From a virus, in IMG/VR virus record IMGVR_UViG_3300042351_000658, positions 1 through 22,231 of that record: a stretch of DNA of 22,231 nt. One strand, given 5' to 3'. Position 1 is the stretch's first letter. Each line of letters opens with the position of its first letter. Both the position numbers and the translations under genes were made by a program. The notes beneath the pieces were generated by a model. That model did no database searches and was not told the origin of the DNA. It was given only the letters and a program-made list of their open reading frames with translations. This document shows, piece after piece, positions 16,640 through 22,231 of this stretch.

Positions 16640-17056
16640 TTAATTAAACCATTCTTCTGGAATAAATTTATCTGCATACAAAAACCCATTCTTATCACAC
16701 CAATCCGCATAAGATGTTTTTGAATTTTTTGAAATTTTGTTTTTGGATGATGTGAATACAAACCTAATATCAAATTCAGGATGTTGTTCTTTTATAAATA
16801 GATGTTTCTTTCTATCAGCAGGAACAAACCTACCTTTGGTTTCTATAAAGATACCATTAGGTAATTTGAAATCTGGATTGTATGTATGTTTTGAAGCAGG
16901 TACAATGTATGGAATCTTTTCTGATTCATATTGTACGGAAATACCTTTACTATCTATTTGAATTGATATTGATTCTTCCAAGCCCGATTTAAAACCATGC
17001 TTCCTTGCCACCCAACCCTTTTTGGTTGGTTTTTTTAATGTAACCTTTTTAGCCAT
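16640..17056 (-). CDS. T7 endonuclease I-like Holliday junction resolvase
   Basis: A 138-residue PD-(D/E)XK nuclease. E27, D62 (YNPDF), E72 and K74 (IETKG) reproduce the catalytic set of T7 endonuclease I (E20, D55, E65, K67) with exactly the same spacing: 35, 10 and 2 residues. The length is also close to the T7 enzyme (149 aa). It is expected to resolve branched DNA during recombination and packaging. The basic N-terminus (MAKKVTLKKPTKKGW) fits DNA binding. It follows the 105-aa gene by 2 bases and is followed by a separate promoter for primase. Confidence 0.88.
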   Translation of the reverse strand: MAKKVTLKKPTKKGWVARKHGFKSGLEESISIQIDSKGISVQYESEKIPYIVPASKHTYNPDFKLPNGIFIETKGRFVPADRKKHLFIKEQHPEFDIRFVFTSSKNKISKNSKTSYADWCDKNGFLYADKFIPEEWFN

Positions 17057-17058
17057 TA

Positions 17059-17376
17059 TTATTTTTTTCTATCGGTAGCACCGTATTTTTTTACGTTGGT
17101 GTATCCATTTTTAAGAAAGCTACTACCTGCACCCAATTCACCTAATTGATATTTATTTCCACTTGCATTAAGTTTTTCAACGGCTTTCAATCCTTCTTCA
17201 TCAATATCTTTTTTACCAGCGTATCCAGTACCCAATGAATATGGTGTTTGGTCTCCACTATAAAATCCACCTGGTAGATTATTATATTTTTTAGCGTCTA
17301 ATGTTTTTACATCCGGTCCTCCTTCAGTAAATGATTGGTCTTTTTTTGATTCGTATAATTCTAGTAATGTTGGCAT
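17059..17376 (-). CDS. Hypothetical protein, 105 aa
   Basis: No family was recognised. The protein is polar and glycine-rich, beginning MPTLLELYESKKDQ, with PGGFYSGDQTPYSLGTGYAG in the middle and a basic end (KKYGATDRKK). There is no membrane segment, signal peptide or cysteine. It lies between the 80-aa gene (12 bases upstream) and the resolvase (2 bases downstream), on the same strand. Low-complexity Gly/Tyr/Ser content would fit a minor virion protein, but this is only a guess from context. Confidence 0.75.
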   Translation of the reverse strand: MPTLLELYESKKDQSFTEGGPDVKTLDAKKYNNLPGGFYSGDQTPYSLGTGYAGKKDIDEEGLKAVEKLNASGNKYQLGELGAGSSFLKNGYTNVKKYGATDRKK

Positions 17377-17388
17377 AATTTATTTTGT

Positions 17389-17631
17389 TTATTTTAATGC
17401 TACTATTGGAAAATTAATATCGTTTTCTTTAATTTTATTTATTATTTCTTCCGAATTTGGATAAATATCTAAAATTATATGTTCATATTTATTAAAATCT
17501 TCTTCTAATATGTGAGCTATGGTTAATTCACCATTTTCTAATACAGCAATACCAAATAATTTATTTTCAACTAATTCTGAATTTACAGGATTAATTAAAT
17601 ATTCTCCAAACGCTTCCAATTTTAGTTCCAT
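17389..17631 (-). CDS. Hypothetical protein, 80 aa
   Basis: An acidic protein of unknown family starting MELKLEAFGEYLINPVNSEL, with a probable alpha/beta pattern (LFGIAVLENGELTIAHILEE, then YEHIILDIYPNSEEIINKI). There are no cysteines or membrane segments. The gene has a copy of the candidate late promoter element just upstream (17646-17655). It sits directly after the 401-aa structural gene and could be co-expressed with virion genes or be a small regulator. Confidence 0.72.
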   Translation of the reverse strand: MELKLEAFGEYLINPVNSELVENKLFGIAVLENGELTIAHILEEDFNKYEHIILDIYPNSEEIINKIKENDINFPIVALK

Positions 17632-17645
17632 AGTATTCTTTTGTA

Positions 17646-17655
17646 TATAAATATC
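17646..17655 (-). promoter_or_regulatory. Candidate late promoter element, 80-aa gene
   Basis: The minus strand reads GATATTTATA, followed by 14 bases to the ATG at 17631. It shares GATATTTATA with the element before the fibre gene. Confidence 0.4.
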
Positions 17656-17657
17656 AA

Positions 17658-18863
17658 TTAAGTATCAAAACGGACAATAAAGTTTACGGGAATTTCTGGG
17701 TCTGATTTAATTGGTTTTGGTAACTTTGCTACCGCAACCAAATCACAATCATCATCATATAAACCAATTGTTGTTATAAACGGTGCAAGGAATGAACCAG
17801 TTGAATCTACAGAACCACTTAAATCATAATGTTCAAATCCTGCCTTTGTAGTTCCTATAGAACCACTAAATCTACGGTCTAAAATATTTCCGTTTTCTAA
17901 TGTAGTTAATTTTTTAATATATTTTACAGGTTGTTCTGTATATACTCTTTTAGCTTTACCATAATCATCAATAAATGTTTCATATGAACCCCCTACCGAT
18001 TCTACCGCTGATGGGTTAGTAGATACATTGTAATCGGATTCATTTACAATTAAAAGATATTCATGTTCGTAAATGGTTTCTGTTGATTTAAATGTTAAAT
18101 CCCAAGGTTTTACCAAACGTATATCAGGCTTTCTAGTTACCACAATTAATCCGTGATTATAAAATACGTTACCAATTTTGATACCACTTGCTTCTTCCGG
18201 TAAAAATGTAAAATTATTTACAACCATAACACCGGTTTCTACATCAAACGAATCAACTAATGCATTATATTCTACAGAATCTATTTCTAAATAAATTTCT
18301 TTTGATTCTACATCAAAAAACAAACTATCTATTACTGCCGAATACTCATTTCCAATAATATCTGAAAATATCAAAGTACCAGAAGATGGTTCAACTCCAT
18401 TATCTATTAATGAAATATATACTTCATCTCTAGCATCAAATATGTTACCATTGCCATCATCTATAAATGAAATATTATTTTCATATAAAGTTAATGATTG
18501 TTTTTTAATTCCTTCACCAACGTATATATTTGGTATAGATATAACTTTTGCACTACTACTTAAAAATCTTTCAGTAGCAGTTATTGCAGGTGTATATCTA
18601 TTACTTTTGTTACCAATTCTAACAAATGGATTATCTTCATGTCCATTATAAAATTGAGCTCTTAATTGCCCATAAACAGAATGTTTATTATACGATGAAC
18701 CATTTAAACTACCAGATGTTAATATATTAGAATCGGTTGATGTATAATCACCACTAACTGCTTCTAATACACTAATTTCTGTAGATTCATTATCAAACGC
18801 CCATTCTTTATAAGCTTTGAATGGTCTTACACTAATATCCGATTTTGGTATTCTTTTTAACAT
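17658..18863 (-). CDS. Virion structural protein, 401 aa (shares C-terminal domain with 417-aa protein)
   Basis: Not assignable to a named protein. It is predominantly beta with many Ser/Thr/Asn/Gly residues, typical of phage virion components. The N-terminus is MLKRIPKSDISVRPFKAYKEWAF. The C-terminal 60 residues include FITTIGLYDDDCDLVAVAKL and PEIPVNFIVRFDT, which align with YITTVGLYDDANELLAVAKT and the VKLDF end of the 417-aa protein upstream. A further shared patch is SxNP before this domain. A hairpin terminator precedes the gene and a candidate late promoter element lies 6 bases before its ATG, so it probably starts its own transcript. It could be a baseplate, tail or head decoration component. 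Confidence 0.75.
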   Translation of the reverse strand: MLKRIPKSDISVRPFKAYKEWAFDNESTEISVLEAVSGDYTSTDSNILTSGSLNGSSYNKHSVYGQLRAQFYNGHEDNPFVRIGNKSNRYTPAITATERFLSSSAKVISIPNIYVGEGIKKQSLTLYENNISFIDDGNGNIFDARDEVYISLIDNGVEPSSGTLIFSDIIGNEYSAVIDSLFFDVESKEIYLEIDSVEYNALVDSFDVETGVMVVNNFTFLPEEASGIKIGNVFYNHGLIVVTRKPDIRLVKPWDLTFKSTETIYEHEYLLIVNESDYNVSTNPSAVESVGGSYETFIDDYGKAKRVYTEQPVKYIKKLTTLENGNILDRRFSGSIGTTKAGFEHYDLSGSVDSTGSFLAPFITTIGLYDDDCDLVAVAKLPKPIKSDPEIPVNFIVRFDT

Positions 18864-18869
18864 ATCAGT

Positions 18870-18879
18870 AATAAATATC
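18870..18879 (-). promoter_or_regulatory. Candidate late promoter element, 401-aa gene
   Basis: The minus strand reads GATATTTATT, 6 bases before the ATG at 18863 and just after the terminator hairpin. It is the weakest of the four copies (TATTTATT rather than TATTTATA). Confidence 0.35.
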
Positions 18880-18880
18880 T

Positions 18881-18911
18881 CATAAACTAAAAACCCACCA
18901 AAAGGTGGGTT
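18881..18911 (-). terminator. Rho-independent terminator after the 417-aa gene
   Basis: A perfect 8-bp stem AACCCACC/GGTGGGTT (18911-18904 with 18899-18892) with a 4-base loop is followed on the minus strand by a T-rich tail (TTTTTAGTTTATG). It lies 24 bases after the 417-aa gene stop. The plus-strand side has no T tract, so it acts on minus-strand transcripts. Confidence 0.85.
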
Positions 18912-18934
18912 AGTAATCTATAAATTACTTTAAA

Positions 18935-20188
18935 TTAAAAATCTAATTTAACTTTGATTGCCACTTCTTTGTCAAATGATTTCTCAACAGGTTTAGAAGT
19001 TTTTGCTACTGCTAACAATTCGTTAGCATCATCATATAAACCAACAGTTGTTATATAAACTTTAGGGTCTCTTTCAAATAATGGTTGTACAAATTCACCA
19101 ACCGAACCCGTTACAAATGTTGGGTTGTTTGAGAAATTAAATTCTCTATTGTTTGCTCTTACAAAATAGTGTGATGTAGAAACGTTTTCAGTTCTACGAA
19201 CTTGAAAATCTGCTCCTCCACTAATTGCCATTAATAATGCTACCGAACCAGATGTATTACCATTCTTTTGGTGATATATATTTTGTATTGAAGAATTAGC
19301 AGGGGCTAATTTAATATCAACGGATGAACTTAATGCAGTTGGGTTTAACAATATAATTCCCATATCTGGATAGAATAAACCATATCCTTGTCCGTTTTTA
19401 GCTGCGTAACTATGTATAGATGCAGTTGCCGCTGAACCAATATTTAATGAACCACTAACTAAGTTGTAAACTCTACCCGCAGTTGTTACATTTTCATCAG
19501 TTCCACCACTATCATCAATTAATGTTACCAATCCTTCCGAACCACTTAAATCTATTGATATGTTACCTGGGTCTAATCTTTCTTTGTATCTAGCTCTATT
19601 TACGTTTATTGCATAAAATGAACTCATATCAGCTCCCCCTGCAACTATACCTGCAGCTGAACTACTTAAATAGATACTAAAATAGGGGTCAGCCGAATCT
19701 AATAATATATTTTTGTATTGATTATATGTAGCTTTTGTTGGTGAAGTTGAATCATCATTTTGAGTCAATGTTGGTGCACCAAACCCATTAACATCACCAT
19801 ACGCAATTGAAAATTGAACTTCTGCTGATGCAGTGTTTTCTGAATTATATACATCCAAATAGTATCTACCACTTGTAGATGCTGCTTGTAGAGAAGATGT
19901 ATAGTTTGCCTTTACATCAAATGAACCAGTATCACCACTCCATATTCCAGAAGTTACAATTTCAGTTCTATTTGTTACTCTATCAATTGCTCCAAACTTT
20001 TTATAAATACCATTTGTAATAGTAGTTATATCGGAACTAATTTGTTCTCCAGTTCCTAAAAATTGATTTACGATTCTAACTAATTCGCTAGTATCTACCG
20101 GAGTTCCTGCCGTGTTAGCAGCACCTGCCAAATATTGTGAAATATTACTTGCTAAAAGTGCCCCCCTATTATCTCTTATTACTGCCAT
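18935..20188 (-). CDS. Virion structural protein, 417 aa (shares C-terminal domain with 401-aa protein)
   Basis: A Ser/Thr/Gly/Asn-rich, beta-dominated protein starting MAVIRDNRGALLASNISQYL. The segment YYLDVYNSENTASAEVQFSI and the C-terminal YITTVGLYDDANELLAVAKT are characteristic; the latter is repeated in the 401-aa protein downstream. SFYAINVNRARYKERLDPGN precedes an acidic Gly-rich loop. There is no signal peptide. It lies 9 bases after the 207-aa gene without a promoter motif of its own, so the two are probably one transcript that ends at the hairpin at 18881-18911. Its exact place in the virion is unknown. Confidence 0.78.
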   Translation of the reverse strand: MAVIRDNRGALLASNISQYLAGAANTAGTPVDTSELVRIVNQFLGTGEQISSDITTITNGIYKKFGAIDRVTNRTEIVTSGIWSGDTGSFDVKANYTSSLQAASTSGRYYLDVYNSENTASAEVQFSIAYGDVNGFGAPTLTQNDDSTSPTKATYNQYKNILLDSADPYFSIYLSSSAAGIVAGGADMSSFYAINVNRARYKERLDPGNISIDLSGSEGLVTLIDDSGGTDENVTTAGRVYNLVSGSLNIGSAATASIHSYAAKNGQGYGLFYPDMGIILLNPTALSSSVDIKLAPANSSIQNIYHQKNGNTSGSVALLMAISGGADFQVRRTENVSTSHYFVRANNREFNFSNNPTFVTGSVGEFVQPLFERDPKVYITTVGLYDDANELLAVAKTSKPVEKSFDKEVAIKVKLDF

Positions 20189-20197
20189 TGTTATTTA

Positions 20198-20821
20198 TTA
20201 TTGAACGTAAGTTACGGTTATTGGAATAGTTTGAGAACCTCCTGTTTCATTACCATAAACTGTAATAGTAGTTCTAATGGTAGATGTTAAAGATGGGTTC
20301 GGTATAAATTTAAATGTTAATCCTTTTGATACTGCTGCAGTTGCCGATACATCATCTCCGATAAAGATAGGTACTGAACCTACTTCAGATGTTACACCTG
20401 AACCAATAATATCACCCGCATTTTTGTTTGCCAATACAATAGTGTATCCTAAACTTCTGTTTCCTGCTGGAGATGTTGTTGGTGATAAAGCAACTTCACC
20501 ACTTCTTTGATTAACTGAAATATTTGGAACTCCGAATTCAACAACCGGTATTCTTGTAGTATTTTTTGGTAAAGTTACCAATTTATACTTCATTACCTGC
20601 GTTTCATCAGGATTTGCTTCCAATACAGGCATATTTTTAATTGCTGCATCGTAGTAAGCACTTCCAAGTGGATGAGCCGGCTCATATAATGAATAATCAA
20701 TCTCATCATCTGCTAATGCAAATTGAGTGATGTTTAAACCTTGTCCCGCTGCCAGTTTTTCTCTACCTTTTTTTGTAAGGATTGCATCTACTGTTAATTC
20801 GGTATTACTTAAATATCCCAT
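20198..20821 (-). CDS. Virion structural protein, 207 aa
   Basis: A 207-residue protein with the N-terminal block LTKKGREKLAAG at 15-26, then ITQFALADDEIDYSLYEPAH at 31-50. I recall this kind of block from structural proteins of large phages but cannot name the homolog. The C-terminal half (about 100-207) is beta-rich with an Ig-like feel, ending TIRTTITVYGNETGG and then ITVTYVQ. The candidate late promoter element lies just upstream (20835-20852). It starts a short transcription unit with the 417-aa gene. Possible roles are baseplate or tail accessory protein. Confidence 0.75.
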   Translation of the reverse strand: MGYLSNTELTVDAILTKKGREKLAAGQGLNITQFALADDEIDYSLYEPAHPLGSAYYDAAIKNMPVLEANPDETQVMKYKLVTLPKNTTRIPVVEFGVPNISVNQRSGEVALSPTTSPAGNRSLGYTIVLANKNAGDIIGSGVTSEVGSVPIFIGDDVSATAAVSKGLTFKFIPNPSLTSTIRTTITVYGNETGGSQTIPITVTYVQ

Positions 20822-20834
20822 AGTGTTAATGTAT

Positions 20835-20852
20835 TATCTTTAATATAAATAT
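20835..20852 (-). promoter_or_regulatory. Candidate late promoter element, 207-aa gene
   Basis: The minus strand reads ATATTTATATTAAAGATA, identical over 18 bases to the element before the fibre gene, 13 bases before the ATG at 20821. Confidence 0.5.
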
Positions 20853-20869
20853 AGTTTTTTTAAAAATTA

Positions 20870-22231
20870 TTACTCTACTTCCAAAATTGGTTCATTTGCA
20901 CTTCTACCTGCTTTATTAACCTTTAATGTATTAGGATTTGATACAAATGTTTCAACAGGAGAACTACCATCGAGTGTATTCCAAATTGTACGTCCTTCTT
21001 TATCAACAAATGATTTATATCTTGAACCATTATAAAAAGAATTTTGCAATCCCTTTGTTAAATCGGTTGTGTTTTTATAATGTGTTGGTAAATATCCATC
21101 AACATTTTTAACATCAATTATATTACCTTTAATAATTGGTACTATTGAACCCAAAAATGGTTGGATATTTAATTTAGTTTCATTATAAGTTTGAATATCC
21201 GAAACATACCCCCCACGCGGGTCACCTAATCCCGTAGCAGATGCAGTTACAGCAAATTTAGTTACAATTCTTTCTTTTTGTTCGGTTATTAATTGTACTC
21301 TAACTCTTTCTTTAACTCGTCTACCTTCTTTATCAAAATAAGTTCTGATAGCAGAACCACTTTGTGCATAAATACCAAATCCAACGGTTTCGTAATCAGT
21401 TTGACCAATTGTAACACTACTGTTTATTAAATCAATTTCAGTAAGTATTGTTGGGTCTGCTAATCCCGCGTCAATTGTAACTTCTTGCTGATAATAATCT
21501 CCACCCACCAATGTAGTTTCGGTGTTTTGGATTTCAGTATCGTATTGATAATTTTCAGCAAATAAATTTTCACTTAAATTTGCATCAATTATAGTTTCTT
21601 TTTGACTGTTTTCACCAGTTAATAAATATTGAGAATTTGCATCTAAAGTTACTTCTTTTTGAAAATTTTCTGAAGTTAATATAGTTGAATCATCATAATG
21701 TATTACTGATTCATATTGAGTATTTTCTCCGATTGGTTTCTTTTGAGCAATCTTACTTCTTTCTAAGAAATGTGGTTCAATTAAAAGACCCGTTGTTGCT
21801 TTAACTCTAGCAGGCAACATATTTTTAATATCTTCAAACATAGATTTCTCATACAACTTAATTAAGTTAATATAAGCATATATGTCTATATTATTAAATC
21901 TTTTAAAATAATATTTTCTTAAATCATCTAATCCCCTGTAGTTTGATTTATATCTATCAGATGGGTCACCAATATAATTATCTAAATTAATTCCACCAAA
22001 TGATTTAGCAATATCAATATTTAATTCTTTTGTGGGAGAGAAAAATAAACCAACTCTATTAGAATCAACCGGTGCTTGGTCAAATGATTTTTTAGTTGCT
22101 CTACTATTAACTGATAAATCGGTTACTAATGTTTGTTCTTCAAAACGAATTTTATTAGTTGAATATCTAGATGAACCAACATCTGGTATATCCAAAACAA
22201 TAGTTCTATCAATTGCTTCAAATTGGTATGG
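20870..22231 (-). CDS. Large virion structural protein, C-terminal part (truncated by window edge)
   Basis: The reading frame stays open to the right edge (PYQFEAIDRTIVLDIPDVGS at the boundary), so the TTG at 22195 is not the true start; at least 453 residues are present. The first part has SFGGINLDNYIGDPSDRYKS and LRKYYFKRFNNIDIYAYINL, then a helical stretch with FEDIKNMLPARVKA and LLIEPHFLERSK, which I recall from large structural proteins of T4-like phages. Then five 19-residue repeats follow, and a C-terminal region with YFDKEGRRVKERV and YKSFVDKEGRTIWNTLDGSS, two copies of a DKEGR motif. It heads the structural block. Virion location is unknown; baseplate or tail is plausible. Confidence 0.8.
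   Translation of the reverse strand, partial: PYQFEAIDRTIVLDIPDVGSSRYSTNKIRFEEQTLVTDLSVNSRATKKSFDQAPVDSNRVGLFFSPTKELNIDIAKSFGGINLDNYIGDPSDRYKSNYRGLDDLRKYYFKRFNNIDIYAYINLIKLYEKSMFEDIKNMLPARVKATTGLLIEPHFLERSKIAQKKPIGENTQYESVIHYDDSTILTSENFQKEVTLDANSQYLLTGENSQKETIIDANLSENLFAENYQYDTEIQNTETTLVGGDYYQQEVTIDAGLADPTILTEIDLINSSVTIGQTDYETVGFGIYAQSGSAIRTYFDKEGRRVKERVRVQLITEQKERIVTKFAVTASATGLGDPRGGYVSDIQTYNETKLNIQPFLGSIVPIIKGNIIDVKNVDGYLPTHYKNTTDLTKGLQNSFYNGSRYKSFVDKEGRTIWNTLDGSSPVETFVSNPNTLKVNKAGRSANEPILEVE
21443..21727 (-). repeat. Five tandem 19-residue (57-bp) coding repeats
   Basis: The structural protein contains five units in a row, starting ENTQYESVIHYDD, ENFQKEVTLDANS, ENSQKETIIDANL, ENYQYDTEIQNTE and DYYQQEVTIDAGL, each 19 residues. 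The pattern is (E/D)NxQxExxIDAN. The copies have diverged at DNA level, so the array is old and probably structural, such as a beta-solenoid or stacked hairpins. Confidence 0.82.

Noticed and set aside
17459-17470. Another ATAAATATC match to the late promoter element
   Set aside because: It lies inside the coding sequence of the 80-aa gene with no gene start just downstream, so probably chance.
18912-18929. Second small inverted repeat (AGTAAT/ATTACT) next to the terminator
   Set aside because: Only 6 bp and AT-rich; such pairs are expected by chance at this base composition.
22193-22195. TTG as start of the rightmost structural gene
   Set aside because: The frame continues without a stop to the window edge, so the gene is truncated rather than starting here.

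Overview
The window looks like part of a large tailed bacteriophage genome (Caudoviricetes), very AT-rich, with almost every gene on the minus strand. It is phage because it combines virion structural genes, a long tail fibre ending in a self-cleaving chaperone, and a compact replication/recombination block (primase, Mre11/Rad50-type nuclease, T7 endonuclease I-type resolvase). The host is probably a member of the Bacteroidota. Two intergenic sites match the TTG-N20-TAnnTTTG promoter of that phylum, and start codons lack clear Shine-Dalgarno sequences. No tRNA, integrase, CRISPR array or IS element was seen, and no stretch over 300 bases lacks a gene.

Layout, read in the direction of transcription (high to low coordinates). 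(1) 22231-17389: virion proteins. These are the C-terminal part of a large structural protein with five 19-residue repeats, a 207-aa structural protein, and two proteins (417 and 401 aa) that share a C-terminal domain and are separated by a hairpin terminator, then an 80-aa and a 105-aa protein of unknown role. (2) 17056-12507: DNA metabolism, with a T7 endonuclease I-like resolvase, a zinc-ribbon/TOPRIM primase behind a Bacteroidota-type promoter, and one 1052-residue polypeptide that carries both SbcD/Mre11 (gp47) and SbcC/Rad50 (gp46) activities. (3) 12347-12517: the only plus-strand gene, a 56-aa ribbon-helix-helix regulator preceded by two 15-bp direct repeats 20 bp apart, a likely operator. 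(4) 12259-1: a fibre and modification block. The 1158-aa tail fibre is followed by a GT-B glycosyltransferase, a class I methyltransferase, a GT-A glycosyltransferase, a 59-aa protein, two beta-1,4-galactosyltransferase-like (GT7) enzymes with an inserted LamG-like domain, and three radical SAM genes (the last cut by the window edge). Most junctions in this block are ATGA or TAATG overlaps or gaps of 1-2 bases, so it reads as one coupled operon.

Inferred logic: the fibre is made late and the downstream enzymes probably decorate the fibre or another virion or host surface glycan. The GT7 enzymes with a LamG-like (carbohydrate-binding type) domain nested inside the catalytic fold, next to tandem radical SAM enzymes with an N-terminal cysteine cluster, are the most unusual part of the window. 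A TATTTATA-containing element (an 18-base identical version occurs twice) sits upstream of four structural or late-position genes and is a candidate late promoter. All family assignments rest on reading motifs by eye; no database search was run.
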